Positions 1 to 11,516 are shown, counted from the first letter of the stretch. The stretch: 64,000 bases of DNA from Streptococcus pneumoniae (GCF_001347015.1 NZ_CFGI01000002.1:1-64000); one strand, 5' to 3'. A program made the numbers and translations. The notes: a model not told the origin generated them from the letters alone.

Positions 1-29
1 AAAAAGAAAGGACGAATTTCGTCCTTTCT
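1..29 (-). terminator. Rho-independent terminator downstream of the suf operon
   Basis: A 12-base perfect inverted repeat (AGAAAGGACGAA and its complement) is followed on the minus strand by a T run. It lies past the sufB stop codon and probably ends suf transcription. Confidence 0.75.
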
Positions 30-40
30 AGATCTTAGCT

Positions 41-72
41 TTTCTTCAACCCACTACAGTTGACAAAGAGCC
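41..72. repeat. Possible solo end of an ISL3-family (IS1167-like) element
   Basis: Read on the minus strand, the segment begins GGCTCTTTGTCAACTG, which resembles the GGCTCTTTGTCAA ends I associate with ISL3-family elements. No transposase is visible beside it. Similar motifs recur at 48725 and 50307. The attribution is from memory. Confidence 0.3.
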
Positions 73-155
73 TTTTTTTATAAATTCATCTTCAAAGTTC
101 TTGATTTTCGAATAGTATCAAAGTCCTTGATTTTGAGTAAACCTAAAATCAAATT

Positions 156-1568
156 TTACCCAACTGATCCTTCCATCTCATAGCTAATCAAACGGTTCAA
201 CTCAACTGCATATTCCATTGGAAGCTCTTTTGTAAAGGGCTCCACAAATCCCATAACAATCATCTCAGTTGCTTCAGATTCTGACAATCCACGGCTCATG
301 AGGTAATAGAGTTGTTCTTCTGAAATCTTAGATACCTTTGCTTCGTGTTCCAAAGCAACTTGCGAGTTATGAATTTCATTAAATGGAATAGTATCTGATG
401 CTGATAAGTCATCCATGATAATAGTATCACACTCGATGTGAGAAACAGATTTCTTAGAGTTTTTGTTAAAGGTTACTTGTCCACGGTAGTCAACCTTTCC
501 TCCACCTTTAGCGATGGATTTAGACACGATAGACGAGCTGGTATGTGGAGCGTTGTGGATCATCTTAGCTCCAGTATCCTGGTGTTGCCCTGCATTGGCA
601 AAGGCAATCGAAAGCATGGTACCACGCGCTCCTTCTCCATCTAGGTAAACAGATGGGTATTTCATAGTTGTCTTGGCACCCAAGTTTCCATCAATCCACT
701 CAACAGTAGCATCTTTTTGAGCCTTAGCACGCTTTGTTACCAAGTTATAGACGTTATCAGACCAGTTTTGGATAGTCGTATAACGCATATAAGCTCCATC
801 CAAGGCAAAGATTTCTACGATGGCAGCGTGCAAGCTGTTGCTTGAATAAGTTGGCGCTGTACATCCTTCTACGTAATGGACACTTGCTCCCTCATCAACG
901 ATAATCAAGGTACGTTCAAACTGACCTGTATTCTCGTTGTTTATACGGAAGTAAGTTTGAAGTGGAATATCTACCTTGACCCCTTTTGGTACGTAGATAA
1001 AGGTTCCACCAGACCATACTGCTGAGTTGAGGGCAGCCAACTTGTTATCTGTCGGCGGTACCAACTTAGCGAAGTATTGTTTAAACAAGTCTGGGTATTC
1101 TTTAAGGGCAGAATCCGTATCTGTAAAGATGATACCTAACTTCTCAAATTCTTCCTTCATGTTGTGGTAAACTACTTCTGACTCGTACTGGGCAGAGGCA
1201 CCGGCTAGATAAGCACGCTCAGCTTCCGGAATCCCGATACGTTCAAAGGTTTCCTTGATTTTTTCAGGAACCTCATCCCATGAACGAGCTGGTTTATCAG
1301 ATGGTTTTTGGTAGTATATTAAGTCATCAAAGTCAATCTCTGACAAATCTGCTCCCCAAGTTTGCATGGGCATTTTTTTGAAAGTTTCATAAGACTTCAA
1401 ACGGAATTCTAACATCCACTCAGGTTCTCCCTTTGCAGCTGATAGTTCACGAATGACATCTTCATTCAATCCTTTTCCTGTCGATAGGACAGGCTCTACA
1501 TCATCATGGAAACCAAATTTATATTCACCAAGGTCAATTGGTTTTGGTTCTACTCTTTCTTCAGCCAT
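156..1568 (-). CDS. sufB: Fe-S cluster assembly scaffold subunit SufB
   Basis: SufB forms the SufBC2D scaffold on which Fe-S clusters are built in the cytosol from sulfur delivered by SufS/SufU. The 470-residue protein has the usual SufB length and the conserved C-terminal beta-helix core, including an [10 protein letters not shown]-type segment and the ending [19 protein letters not shown]. It is the last gene of sufC-sufD-sufS-sufU-sufB. A longer reading frame exists upstream, but the ATG at 1568 is preceded by AAAGGATATT and gives the family-typical [14 protein letters not shown] start. It shares the SufB/SufD fold with the gene at 3290-4552. Confidence 0.96.
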   Translation of the reverse strand: MAEERVEPKPIDLGEYKFGFHDDVEPVLSTGKGLNEDVIRELSAAKGEPEWMLEFRLKSYETFKKMPMQTWGADLSEIDFDDLIYYQKPSDKPARSWDEVPEKIKETFERIGIPEAERAYLAGASAQYESEVVYHNMKEEFEKLGIIFTDTDSALKEYPDLFKQYFAKLVPPTDNKLAALNSAVWSGGTFIYVPKGVKVDIPLQTYFRINNENTGQFERTLIIVDEGASVHYVEGCTAPTYSSNSLHAAIVEIFALDGAYMRYTTIQNWSDNVYNLVTKRAKAQKDATVEWIDGNLGAKTTMKYPSVYLDGEGARGTMLSIAFANAGQHQDTGAKMIHNAPHTSSSIVSKSIAKGGGKVDYRGQVTFNKNSKKSVSHIECDTIIMDDLSASDTIPFNEIHNSQVALEHEAKVSKISEEQLYYLMSRGLSESEATEMIVMGFVEPFTKELPMEYAVELNRLISYEMEGSVG

Positions 1569-1625
1569 AATATCCTTTCTTTCATTCTTCATTTCTACTG
1601 ATTCATAAGACAAAAGAAGCTTGCC

Positions 1626-3282
<1,657 letters not shown>

Positions 3283-3289
3283 CTACCCC

Positions 3290-4552
3290 TTAGCGTTTTG
3301 ACAATTTCTCTTCGATCGTTGCAATCATTTCATCACGAACTTCTTTGACTGGAATCTCAACGATAACGGATCCAAGGAAACCACGAACAACCAAGCGCTC
3401 TGCAGTTGCCTTGTCCAAACCACGACTCATGAGGTAGTACATATCTTCTGGGTCTACCTGACCGATAGAAGCCGCGTGTCCTGCAGTTACGTCATTTTCA
3501 TCAATCAAAAGAATTGGATTAGCATCTGAACGCGCTTGGTCTGAAAGCATGAGAACACGACTTTCTTGTTGGGCATCTGCTCCCTTAGCACCCTTGATGA
3601 TGTGACCGATACCATTGAAGGTCAAGGTTGCTTTTTCAAGAATAACCCCATGTTGGAGGATATTTCCGATTGAATTACAACCATAGTTAGTTACTCGGGT
3701 ATCAATTCCTTGTACCTGACGACCACTTGAAAGAGCTACAACCTTGAGATCTGCATGGCTACCGTTACCAATCAAATCGCTATCAAAGTCAGCAACAACA
3801 TTTCCTTCGTTCATAACACCAATCGCCCAGTCAATGCTTGCATCGTTGCCTAATTTACCACGACGGCTAATGTAAGCAGTGACGTTTTCACCTAGACGGT
3901 CGATAGCCGCAAACTTGACTTGAGCTCCAGAACGAGCAATCACTTCAACAGTAATGTTTGCAGTCGCTTTGGTACTTCCTTCACCACGTGACTCTAAACG
4001 CTCCAGATAACTAATCTTAGAATTTTTACCAGCAATAATCATAATATGCTTGTTAAACGGCACATCGCTATCGCTATCTTGGTAGAAAATACCCTCGATT
4101 GGTTCTTTAATCTCAACATTATCAGGAATATAGAGAACAGCACCACTATTGAAATAAGCTGTGTGGTAGGCTGCCAACTTATCATCGTCATACTTAACAG
4201 ATGACATGAAGAATTCTTCGATCAGTTCTGGAATTTCTTCTAAAGCTGAATGGAAGTCTGTAAAGACAACACCCTGTTGAGCCAACTCAACTGGAATTTG
4301 CTCAAAAACAGTTTGAGTTCCTACTTGCACCAACTTCAAGTGGTTATCTAGTGCAGTGAAATCTGGAACATTTGCTGATGGCTCACTTTCTGTAATCGTT
4401 CCATCACCCAGATTCCAACGGTGAAATTTGACACGCTCAATAACTGGTAATTCCAAACTCTCGATTTTATCAAAAGCTTTTTGACGGAGATCAGCCAACC
4501 AGCTTGGTTCAGCGTGCATTTCTGAAAAAAGTTTAATATTTTCTTTAGTCAT
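3290..4552 (-). CDS. sufD: Fe-S cluster assembly protein SufD
   Basis: SufD is the 420-residue paralogue of SufB. It pairs with SufB and SufC dimers in the SufBC2D scaffold and is linked to iron acquisition during assembly. The C-terminal half shows the SufB/SufD beta-helix signature, including DENDVTAGHAASIGQVDPEDMYYLMSRG-type residues (long stretch not quoted in full), with the conserved His of the AGHAAS motif. It follows sufC by 27 bases and precedes sufS by 10, which fits one polycistronic mRNA. Confidence 0.95.
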   Translation of the reverse strand: MTKENIKLFSEMHAEPSWLADLRQKAFDKIESLELPVIERVKFHRWNLGDGTITESEPSANVPDFTALDNHLKLVQVGTQTVFEQIPVELAQQGVVFTDFHSALEEIPELIEEFFMSSVKYDDDKLAAYHTAYFNSGAVLYIPDNVEIKEPIEGIFYQDSDSDVPFNKHIMIIAGKNSKISYLERLESRGEGSTKATANITVEVIARSGAQVKFAAIDRLGENVTAYISRRGKLGNDASIDWAIGVMNEGNVVADFDSDLIGNGSHADLKVVALSSGRQVQGIDTRVTNYGCNSIGNILQHGVILEKATLTFNGIGHIIKGAKGADAQQESRVLMLSDQARSDANPILLIDENDVTAGHAASIGQVDPEDMYYLMSRGLDKATAERLVVRGFLGSVIVEIPVKEVRDEMIATIEEKLSKR

Positions 4553-4579
4553 TTACTTCTCCTAAAAGATACGAGGGAA

Positions 4580-5350
4580 TTACAATTCTTCCTTGTAGTC
4601 GTAGCCAAGTTCTTCAGCTAGTTTTGCGTATCCTTCACGTTCCAAACGCGCAGCCAATTCTGGACCACCAGAAAGGACAACACGACCTTCCATCATCACA
4701 TGTACCACGTCTGGTGTGATGTAGTTCAAAAGACGTTGGTAGTGAGTGATGATCATAGCACCAAAACCTTCACCACGCATGGCATTGACACCTTTAGACA
4801 CAACCTTAAGAGCGTCAATATCGAGACCAGAGTCAATCTCATCCAAAAGGGCAAAAGTTGGTTCCAACATCAAGAGTTGAAGAATTTCATTACGTTTTTT
4901 CTCACCACCAGAGAAACCTTCGTTGAGGTAACGCTCAGCCATTTCTTCTTTCATGTTGAGCAATTCCATCTTCTCGTCTAGTTTAGTGATGAACTCGCGA
5001 ACTGAAATCTTTTCATCATCTTCTTTACCAGCATTCATAGCTGCACGAAGAAATTCAGCGTTGGTAATTCCAGGAATTTCTGATGGGTATTGCATAGCAA
5101 GGAAAAGTCCCATACGCGCACGCTCGTCAACTTCCAACTCAAGGATGTTTACGCCATCAAACAAGACCTCACCTTTGGTCACTTCATAGTTTGGATTTCC
5201 CATGATAGCGGCAGAAAGAGTCGATTTACCAGTACCATTTGGTCCCATGATAGCGGCGATTTCTCCTGTTTTCAGGGTCAGGTTAACCCCTTTTAAAATT
5301 TCTTTTCCTTCAATCTCAACGTGAAGATCTTTGATCTCTAATACTGACAT
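4580..5350 (-). CDS. sufC: Fe-S assembly ABC ATPase SufC
   Basis: SufC is the soluble ABC-type ATPase that drives conformational change of the SufB-SufD scaffold; it is not a transporter. The 256-residue protein shows Walker A GPNGTGKST near residue 35, an FSGGEKKR signature and the Walker B LLDEIDSGLD. The reading frame extends 7 codons upstream, but the ATG at 5350 has a good ribosome binding site (GAAAGGAAC) and gives the family start MSVLEIKDLHVEI. It is the first suf gene; its promoter must lie between 5351 and 5454, after the terminator of the upstream gene. Confidence 0.95.
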   Translation of the reverse strand: MSVLEIKDLHVEIEGKEILKGVNLTLKTGEIAAIMGPNGTGKSTLSAAIMGNPNYEVTKGEVLFDGVNILELEVDERARMGLFLAMQYPSEIPGITNAEFLRAAMNAGKEDDEKISVREFITKLDEKMELLNMKEEMAERYLNEGFSGGEKKRNEILQLLMLEPTFALLDEIDSGLDIDALKVVSKGVNAMRGEGFGAMIITHYQRLLNYITPDVVHVMMEGRVVLSGGPELAARLEREGYAKLAEELGYDYKEEL

Positions 5351-5454
5351 GATAGTTCCTTTCTTTTTCAAGACTTTTACAGTACTTACTAGAAAAACGT
5401 CTGATTTCCCCAGAAATAGAGTAAAAGGTCTATAAATATACTTTTCTAGTATAA

Positions 5455-5477
5455 CAAAAAAAAGCCTAAAAGGCTTT
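5455..5477 (-). terminator. Terminator of the dnaX-DUF3272 unit
   Basis: On the minus strand AAAGCC-TTTT-AGGCTTT forms a short hairpin running into eight T residues, just past the DUF3272 gene. It separates that transcript from suf. Confidence 0.7.
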
Positions 5478-5499
5478 GATTTTGTCTGGAAGCTGGGGG

Positions 5500-5694
5500 C
5501 TAGTCTTTCCTATTAAAATGCTGATCGATGACATCAACGATTTTGCCCATCACATAACTGACTCGAAAATTTCTGAAGAGCAAAATGGCCCAAAAGGCTG
5601 CCATAATATAGCGACCAGTCATCCAGGCTTCATTGAAAAAATAGGTCTCAGCAGCTGTAAACAGCGCCATGATAATAAATTGTTGTCTATTCAT
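5500..5694 (-). CDS. DUF3272 family small membrane protein
   Basis: A 64-residue protein with one clear hydrophobic segment (about residues 25-42, ending WAILLF) after an amphipathic N-terminus and a charged tail. I recognise it as the streptococcal DUF3272 family, which has no assigned function. It sits 27 bases downstream of dnaX in the same direction and before a terminator, so it is probably the last gene of the fRMsr-dnaX transcript. This linkage is also seen in pneumococcal genomes, as I recall. Confidence 0.8.
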   Translation of the reverse strand: MNRQQFIIMALFTAAETYFFNEAWMTGRYIMAAFWAILLFRNFRVSYVMGKIVDVIDQHFNRKD

Positions 5695-5721
5695 AAACTT
5701 ATTGTATCATGAAATCTTTCT

Positions 5722-7377
5722 TTAGTCTTCCTCTACCTTCACTTTATCAGCCAAAAATTCAAATCCTTCTGGAATCAGGCTTTCTTCTGCTTCTTTTTCA
5801 GTTTGAGAAGATTTAGCTTTTGCTGAAAAGGCTGCGCGAACTTCTTTCCATTCCTCCATGGAAATAGCTAAAATCTCAGGTGAAAAACCTGCTGCCTGAC
5901 TGAGGATGTTGCCAAACATGGTGTTGAGATTGTCCCGTTTCATGGTTTGACCAGCATTGAAGTTAGATTCAAAAGCAAGAATGGCATGGTGTTCATTGGC
6001 TGCAACCGGTTGAGAACCAACTAGTAGAGCCTTATCAGGACCACCTAGACTTTCAATTACCTCTCCCCATGCATTCTGCAAGCGAATCAGATTTTGACGT
6101 GCTAAATCAGGATTTTCAACGGCCTCTTGTAAGATAGACTGAACTTTATTGCGATCCACACGATAGACGGTCTTGCTCGCTGCTGGTCGACTAGGAGCTG
6201 GATTGGTTGGCTTGGGCACAGTTCCCACATTAGCGAGTTCTTGTTTGAGACGTGTCACTTCCTGTCTCAGTGCAGAAATTTCATGTTCAACTGCACCAGA
6301 AAGAGCTGGTTCGGGCTTGATTTCCGCCAAACGGATGGTCATCATTTCAGCATAAATCTTGGGCTGCAAACTAGACTTAATATCTGCTAAACTCACTGTC
6401 GCTAAGCGAATCATTTCAAACAGATTTTCTTGAGGAAGTGCCAAATTTTCTACAAAGACTGGACTATGATGAGTGTTTTCTCCTCCTGTTTGAACAATTA
6501 ACAAGTCTCTTAAATAGTGCAAAAGGTCGGTCACAAAACGGGTCATGCTCTTACCATTGTCAAAAAGAAGATTTAAGCAAGCTAAGGCTTTGGGAACATC
6601 CTGTTGAGACAAGGCAGCCACATAATCATCCAAGGCTGATAGGCTAATGGTGCCAGTAATTTCTTCAGAGATGGCAGTCGTCAATTCATTTCCCTGTGTC
6701 AAACTCAGGGCTTGATCCAAAATAGACAAGGCGTCCCGCATTCCACCTTCCGCCCGCCTGGCAATGATCTCCACAGCCTCTGGTTCAGAACTAATATTTT
6801 CTTTTTCTAAGATATAGTGGATATGTTCCTTAATATCCTGTGTCTTAATTGATTTAAATTCAAAACGTTGCACACGGGATAGAATAGTTGCAGGAATCTT
6901 GTGCAATTCAGTAGTGGCCAAAATAAAGACTACATTCTGTGTTGGCTCTTCCAGCGTCTTTAGGAGGGCATTAAAAGCCCCTGTAGACAGCATGTGAACC
7001 TCATCTATGATATAAACCTTATAACGAGCAAGGCTAGGCGCATAGGTAGATTTATCGCGAATTTCACGGATTTCATCCACCCCATTATTAGAGGCTGCAT
7101 CCATTTCAATGACATCTTCTAAACTACCGTCCGTCACTGCCTGACAAATATAGCAGTTATTGCAAGGTTCGCCACCCACTTGATTGGGACAGTTCATAGC
7201 CTTAGCAAAAATCTTAGCTACACTGGTTTTTCCCGTTCCCCGTGGACCAGAAAAAAGATAGGCATGACTTATTTTCTCTTGCTCTACTGCTTGTTTAAGA
7301 GTCTTAGCCACAACTTCTTGACCAACCAACTGGGAGAAGTTTTGACTTCTATATTTTCGATAAAGTGCTTGATACAT
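5722..7377 (-). CDS. dnaX: DNA polymerase III subunit gamma/tau DnaX
   Basis: DnaX is the clamp-loader ATPase that loads the sliding clamp and organises the replisome. The 551-residue protein starts [10 protein letters not shown] and has Walker A GPRGTGKTS (residues 44-52), the four-Cys zinc module (CPNQVGGEPCNNCYIC), Walker B with DEVH, and a sensor/arginine-finger region LSRVQRFEF. The C-terminal third is the variable tau region. Its ATG overlaps the stop of the upstream sulfoxide reductase gene by one base (TAATG), which suggests translational coupling. Confidence 0.97.
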   Translation of the reverse strand: MYQALYRKYRSQNFSQLVGQEVVAKTLKQAVEQEKISHAYLFSGPRGTGKTSVAKIFAKAMNCPNQVGGEPCNNCYICQAVTDGSLEDVIEMDAASNNGVDEIREIRDKSTYAPSLARYKVYIIDEVHMLSTGAFNALLKTLEEPTQNVVFILATTELHKIPATILSRVQRFEFKSIKTQDIKEHIHYILEKENISSEPEAVEIIARRAEGGMRDALSILDQALSLTQGNELTTAISEEITGTISLSALDDYVAALSQQDVPKALACLNLLFDNGKSMTRFVTDLLHYLRDLLIVQTGGENTHHSPVFVENLALPQENLFEMIRLATVSLADIKSSLQPKIYAEMMTIRLAEIKPEPALSGAVEHEISALRQEVTRLKQELANVGTVPKPTNPAPSRPAASKTVYRVDRNKVQSILQEAVENPDLARQNLIRLQNAWGEVIESLGGPDKALLVGSQPVAANEHHAILAFESNFNAGQTMKRDNLNTMFGNILSQAAGFSPEILAISMEEWKEVRAAFSAKAKSSQTEKEAEESLIPEGFEFLADKVKVEED

Positions 7378-7874
7378 TAAGATTTTTCCTCAAACATTGT
7401 AAAGTTCCATTCTGTCTTTTCAAGCAAAATCGCGACAAATTGTTCCAAATAATCTCGATCCATAGCATCGTAATCCTCAATCTCTGAAGAATCCAGATCC
7501 AGAACTCCAAGTAACTGACCATTCTTCATCATCGGCACCACAATTTCACTTTTAGCTAGACTGTCACAAGAAATATAGTTGGGATAGGTCATCACATCTC
7601 CAACAATAACAGTTTCCTGAAAGTGAGCTGCCTCACCACAAACACCTTTCCCAAGTGCAATACGGATGCAGGAAACACCTCCTTGGAAGGGACCTAAAAC
7701 CAATTCCTTTCCATCGAACAAATAAAAGCCTGCAAATACAGTATTAGGAAAACGTGATTTTATGAGAGCACTGGCGTTGGAAAGATTAGCCAAAACATTG
7801 GTTTCTCCTTCCAATAGGAAGGACAATTCTTCATTTAACATTTGATAACGTGATTGTTTTTCTGATTTTAACAT
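7377..7874 (-). CDS. GAF-domain free methionine-(R)-sulfoxide reductase
   Basis: The 165-residue GAF-domain protein matches the fRMsr family, which reduces free methionine-R-sulfoxide and contributes to oxidative stress repair. It shows the family motif [15 protein letters not shown] with two Cys and a third Cys in [14 protein letters not shown]; these are the expected resolving and catalytic cysteines. It is directly upstream of dnaX, sharing a TAATG stop/start overlap. The pairing with dnaX is conserved in streptococci and is probably about expression rather than shared function. Confidence 0.85.
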   Translation of the reverse strand: MLKSEKQSRYQMLNEELSFLLEGETNVLANLSNASALIKSRFPNTVFAGFYLFDGKELVLGPFQGGVSCIRIALGKGVCGEAAHFQETVIVGDVMTYPNYISCDSLAKSEIVVPMMKNGQLLGVLDLDSSEIEDYDAMDRDYLEQFVAILLEKTEWNFTMFEEKS

Positions 7875-7911
7875 AGAACTATTATATCAAAAAAAGAAGC
7901 AGAGACAAAAG

Positions 7912-7943
7912 AAAAATCCCTTGTTTAGTAAACAAAGGATTTT
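7912..7943 (-). terminator. Terminator downstream of rpsA
   Basis: An inverted repeat (AAATCC-TTTGTTTA / TAAACAA-GGGATTT with a GT pair) is followed by T-rich sequence on the minus strand, between the rpsA stop and the next gene. Confidence 0.7.
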
Positions 7944-7960
7944 GTGAATTTTCAATTTGA

Positions 7961-9163
7961 TTAAAGTTCGATATCACCAAACAAATCAGCCATTGAGAAT
8001 CCTGTTTGTGTTTCTGGAAGTTCAAAATCACGTTTTTCTTGACGTTTTGGACGACGTGGACGAGCAGCACGTTTTTCTTCTTTTTGTCCTTCTTCTTGAG
8101 CTGGACGCTCTTCAAGAGCTTTGATAGAAAGTGATACGCGCTCTGCATCTGCGTTAACTTCAAGAACTTTAACTTGAACTTCTTGACCAACTTTAAGAGC
8201 TTCTTTTGGATTTTCAATACGTTTGTATGAAATTTGTGATACGTGAACAAGTCCATCGATACCTGGCAATACTTCAACAAATGCACCGAAGTCAGTCAAA
8301 CGTTTAACTGTTCCTTCTACTACATCACCTTTAGCCAATTTTTGCTCAACACCATCCCATGGTCCAGGTGTTGTTGCTTTAAGTGAAAGTGACACACGTC
8401 CTTCTTCTTCGTTAAGATCAAGGATTTTCACTTCAATTTCTTCACCAACAGTTACAACTGATTTTGGTGATACGTTACGTTCGTGTGACAATTCAGTCAA
8501 GTGAACCAATCCGTCAACACCACCAAGGTCGATGAAAGCACCGAAGCTTGTGATACGAGCAACTTTACCAGTTACAACATCACCAACAGCCAATTTACCG
8601 AATACTTCAGCACGAGCTGCTGCTGTAGCTGCTTCAACAACTTCACGACGTGAAAGGATGAAGCGGTTTTCTTTAGCGTCAACTTCTTTGATTTTAGCCT
8701 CAAATTCTTGACCTACAAAACGCTCAGTGTTACGTACGAAACGAGTATCCAACATTGAAGCTGGGATAAATCCACGAACACCTTCAAATTCTACTGAAAG
8801 TCCACCTTTAACGGCACGAGTTCCTTTAACAGTAACAACTTCTTCTTCGCGACCAACAAGTTTGTCCCATGCTTTGCGAGCTTCAAGGCGTTTTTTAGAT
8901 ACAAGGTATGTAACTGTATCAGTATCTTTACCAACTACTTGACGAAGTACAAGAACATCCAATACTTCTCCTACTTTAACAAAGTCATTGATATCTGCAT
9001 CGCGATCATTTGTCAATTCGCGAAGAGTCAAGACACCTTCAACACCAGTTCCAGAGATTGCAACGTTAGCTTGAGTCGCATCAACTGTCAATACTTCAGC
9101 ACTAACAACATCACCAGTCTCAACTTGGCTAACGCTATTTAGCAAATCTTCAAATTCGTTCAT
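7961..9163 (-). CDS. rpsA: 30S ribosomal protein S1
   Basis: S1 helps the ribosome bind mRNA leaders. The 400-residue Gram-positive form has four S1 (OB-fold) repeats: roughly residues 15-90, 105-175, 193-262 and 277-347. Repeats 3 and 4 carry typical GAFIDLGGVDGLVHLTELS and GAFVEVLPGIDGLVHVSQIS cores. The tail is a charged, low-complexity Lys/Arg/Glu stretch. The start has a strong GGAGG site. A leader of about 150 bases with a hairpin just before the ribosome binding site precedes it. Confidence 0.97.
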   Translation of the reverse strand: MNEFEDLLNSVSQVETGDVVSAEVLTVDATQANVAISGTGVEGVLTLRELTNDRDADINDFVKVGEVLDVLVLRQVVGKDTDTVTYLVSKKRLEARKAWDKLVGREEEVVTVKGTRAVKGGLSVEFEGVRGFIPASMLDTRFVRNTERFVGQEFEAKIKEVDAKENRFILSRREVVEAATAAARAEVFGKLAVGDVVTGKVARITSFGAFIDLGGVDGLVHLTELSHERNVSPKSVVTVGEEIEVKILDLNEEEGRVSLSLKATTPGPWDGVEQKLAKGDVVEGTVKRLTDFGAFVEVLPGIDGLVHVSQISYKRIENPKEALKVGQEVQVKVLEVNADAERVSLSIKALEERPAQEEGQKEEKRAARPRRPKRQEKRDFELPETQTGFSMADLFGDIEL

Positions 9164-9182
9164 CTAAAAAATCCTCCAACAA

Positions 9183-9203
9183 TCAAGTTTTTCTTAAACT
9201 TGA
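9183..9203 (-). promoter_or_regulatory. Hairpin in the rpsA leader next to the ribosome binding site
   Basis: TCAAGTTT and AAACTTGA flank a five-base loop on the minus strand, ending a few bases before the GGAGG of rpsA. Its position could affect S1 translation; that role is inferred. Confidence 0.35.
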
Positions 9204-9324
9204 CATACTTATAATTTTTTTCCTAAGCACCCGCAAGGACATGTTCATATCATTCACGTCTTTCAATTATAAAAATAAAATACCCTAAGATATTTTGCTT
9301 TTTATCTTGATTATTACCTAAGAA

Positions 9325-9396
9325 CTGGGGTAGCTGGATTCGAACCAACGCATGAGGGAGTCAAAGTCCCTTGCCTTACCGCTTGGCTATACCCCA
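9325..9396 (-). tRNA. tRNA-Gln (UUG)
   Basis: Read on the minus strand it folds as a 72-base tRNA. The acceptor stem is TGGGGTA/TACCCCA with discriminator G, and the T-loop is GGTTCGAATCC. The anticodon stem GGGA/TCCC holds the loop CTTTGAC with anticodon TTG. CCA is not encoded. Confidence 0.95.
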
Positions 9397-9405
9397 TTGA
9401 TGAAA

Positions 9406-9486
9406 TGGAGAGAGAGGGATTCGAACCCCCGAACCCGAAGGAGCGGATTTACAGTCCGCCGCGTTTAGCCTCTTCGCTATCTCTCC
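9406..9486 (-). tRNA. tRNA-Tyr (GUA)
   Basis: The 81-base sequence on the minus strand has acceptor stem GGAGAGA/TCTCTCC with discriminator A, and anticodon loop CTGTAAA (anticodon GTA) in a GCGGA/TCCGC stem. It also has a long class II variable arm and T-loop GGTTCGAATCC. It lies 9 bases upstream of tRNA-Gln and is probably co-transcribed with it. Confidence 0.95.
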
Positions 9487-9503
9487 TACAATCAACATGG
9501 ACT

Positions 9504-9532
9504 ATTATATCATGAAAATTTCAAAAAAACAA
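9504..9532 (-). promoter_or_regulatory. Promoter of the tRNA-Tyr/tRNA-Gln unit
   Basis: On the minus strand TTGTTT (-35) and TATAAT (-10, preceded by an extended TGA) are 17 bases apart, and the -10 ends 17 bases before tRNA-Tyr. It abuts the stop codon of the DUF2969 gene. Confidence 0.65.
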
Positions 9533-9535
9533 GAC

Positions 9536-9766
9536 TTATTTTGCTAAATTATAATTTTCAATCAAAATTTCCACAGCTTTTTCCAATTTTTTATAAAAAC
9601 TATCGACATTCCCATTCTTTATGATGGCAAATTGTCCGTCTAATTCGGCAATTTCTCCGATAACTTTTTTACCAATGGTCAAGGTATAACCTTCAAAACT
9701 GTCTTTTCCTACATTAACTTTAGCATCTGCTACTTGAATTTCAATTTTTTTATCTTTCTTACTCAT
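9536..9766 (-). CDS. DUF2969 family protein
   Basis: A 76-residue basic protein (MSKKDKKIEIQVADAKVNVG) that I recognise as the DUF2969 family of lactobacillales. It is predicted cytosolic, has no membrane segment, and its function is unknown. It lies upstream of the tRNA pair in the same direction; the tRNA promoter starts at its stop codon. The start codon at 9766 has an upstream AAGAGAGGTATGA site. Confidence 0.8.
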   Translation of the reverse strand: MSKKDKKIEIQVADAKVNVGKDSFEGYTLTIGKKVIGEIAELDGQFAIIKNGNVDSFYKKLEKAVEILIENYNLAK

Positions 9767-9822
9767 TTCATACCTCTCTTCACTTTTTCTATTTTACAAG
9801 AAAATCCTAAAACTAGCAAGAA

Positions 9823-9858
9823 AAAACTCTATATCAGACTTGTCTGATATAGAGTTTT
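9823..9858. terminator. Bidirectional terminator downstream of pcp
   Basis: A near-perfect inverted repeat AAAACTCTATATCAGAC/GTCTGATATAGAGTTTT has A/T runs on both sides. It ends the pcp transcript (minus strand). Confidence 0.8.
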
Positions 9859-9933
9859 ATGTAAACAACCTCAATCGATTTAGCATAGCTAATAGTTAGT
9901 AAACAAGCATAATTGACTATCCTTTTTAGGTTA

Positions 9934-10578
9934 TCAGTGAGTCTCACCACCTACTAACTGCAAATCCTTATCTTTGTAGTCTACAATAGCTTCAATAGCT
10001 ACCTCTATACCTCTTACAATATCACATAGACTCATTCCTGCAGTATTCGGCTTATTTACTACTTGTTCCATCATATATGGAATATGCATGAAACCTGCTC
10101 TCATATTAGGGAATTTTTTATCCACTAAATAAAGAGCTTGGTACATCAAATGATTGCAAACAAAGGTTCCTGCACTATTGGATACAACTGCCGGAAGTCC
10201 CTGTTTTTTGATAGCTTGTACCATCGCTTTGATAGGTAAACTACTAAAATAGGCCGATGCTCCATCAATACGAATCGGTGTATCAATTGGTTGATTGCCT
10301 TCGTTATCAGGTATGCGAGCATCATCTTGATTAATAGCCACTCGTTCAGGTGTTAAAGCTGTCCTGCCGCCTGCTTGTCCAATACAAAGTACAGCATCTG
10401 GTTGATATCGTAATATTTCTGCCTCTAAAACTTCTGACGACTTATAAAAAACCGTTGGAATTTCTACCCAGCGAACTTCAGCCCCATTAATCTCAGATGG
10501 TAATAATTTTACAGCCTCCAAAGCTGGATTAATCTTTTCACCTCCAAAAGGATTAAAACCTGTAACCAATATTTTCAT
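9934..10578 (-). CDS. pcp: Pyrrolidone-carboxylate (pyroglutamyl) peptidase
   Basis: This cysteine peptidase (C15) removes N-terminal pyroglutamate from peptides in the cytosol. The 214-residue protein has the full catalytic triad: Glu78 in TPERVA, Cys141 in [11 protein letters not shown] and His165 in GFMHIPY. The N-terminal motif [17 protein letters not shown] is typical. It is the last gene of a same-strand run ilvE-Ali lipoprotein-DUF969-DUF979-pcp, 14 bases after DUF979, so its substrate supply is probably imported peptides. Confidence 0.96.
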   Translation of the reverse strand: MKILVTGFNPFGGEKINPALEAVKLLPSEINGAEVRWVEIPTVFYKSSEVLEAEILRYQPDAVLCIGQAGGRTALTPERVAINQDDARIPDNEGNQPIDTPIRIDGASAYFSSLPIKAMVQAIKKQGLPAVVSNSAGTFVCNHLMYQALYLVDKKFPNMRAGFMHIPYMMEQVVNKPNTAGMSLCDIVRGIEVAIEAIVDYKDKDLQLVGGETH

Positions 10579-10592
10579 TTTATTTTCCTTTA

Positions 10593-11516
10593 CTAAAATG
10601 CGAGAAAGTACATTAAGAATATGTGAATAACAATCATTACTAGCGCAACACCTGCTTGAGCCTTTATAACGCCATTCTGATCTTTCATATCCATCAATGC
10701 TGCTGGTAGAGCGTTAAAATTAGCAGCCATTGGGGTCAATAGGGTCCCACAATAACCTGCTGTCATGGCAAGAGCACCAGCCACAATGGGATTAGCTCCC
10801 AGAGCAAATACAAAGGGAACTCCAACACCTGCTGTAATAACGGTGAATGCTGCAAAAGCATTTCCCATAATCATTGTGAATAGAACCATTCCAAGAACAT
10901 AGGCCAAAACTCCTATAAAGCGACTATCTGAAGGAACAATACCGCTAATCAGATGAGAGATAACATCACCAACACCTGCTACAGTAAAAATAGCCCCCAA
11001 AGCCCCTAATAATTGGGGAACAATCCCACTTGTTGAAACTTGCTGAGTCATTCGATTATTTTCTGATAACAGACTCTTAGGGTGACTATTGGTAATCACA
11101 AGAACAGAAATTGTAGCAAACAAGGCGGCAAGGCTAATCGAAATCTTGCTAAATTCTGGAATCATTTGCGCTAAGACCAACGCAAGTATTGCCATCAGCA
11201 TAACTGGAATAAAAATTTTATTTTTCAATCTGTTAGATTCAATATTGGCTTTCATTTCATCTAAGGACGGCAAGGTTCCGATACGGACTTGCTTAAACAA
11301 TGTTAACAGCGATAATAGGATTACAATAATACCAATACTCATATTTGGCATATAGGAACCACCTATAAACGTAATAGACAATAGAGTCCAAAATGCAGAT
11401 GTTCCAAATCGAACTGGGTTTGTTTTATCTTTATAACTACAATAGGCTGTGTGGAGAAATTGACAACCAATCACAATATAGGTCAACTCTAATAGTTGCT
11501 TTGCCAACTCTGTCAT
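10593..11516 (-). CDS. DUF979 family membrane protein (putative transporter subunit)
   Basis: The 307-residue integral membrane protein has about eight or nine hydrophobic segments. The C-terminal half is rich in glycine and small residues ([22 protein letters not shown]), as in transporter cores of the ion-transporter superfamily. I recognise it as DUF979, which is nearly always adjacent to DUF969 and often to pcp. The start overlaps the DUF969 stop by four bases (ATGA). A role in carrying a pcp substrate or product is inferred. Confidence 0.8.
   Translation of the reverse strand: MTELAKQLLELTYIVIGCQFLHTAYCSYKDKTNPVRFGTSAFWTLLSITFIGGSYMPNMSIGIIVILLSLLTLFKQVRIGTLPSLDEMKANIESNRLKNKIFIPVMLMAILALVLAQMIPEFSKISISLAALFATISVLVITNSHPKSLLSENNRMTQQVSTSGIVPQLLGALGAIFTVAGVGDVISHLISGIVPSDSRFIGVLAYVLGMVLFTMIMGNAFAAFTVITAGVGVPFVFALGANPIVAGALAMTAGYCGTLLTPMAANFNALPAALMDMKDQNGVIKAQAGVALVMIVIHIFLMYFLAF

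Noticed and set aside
7882-8286. 134-codon Lys/Leu-rich frame on the minus strand
   Set aside because: It is an out-of-frame shadow of the 3' part of rpsA and runs through its terminator.
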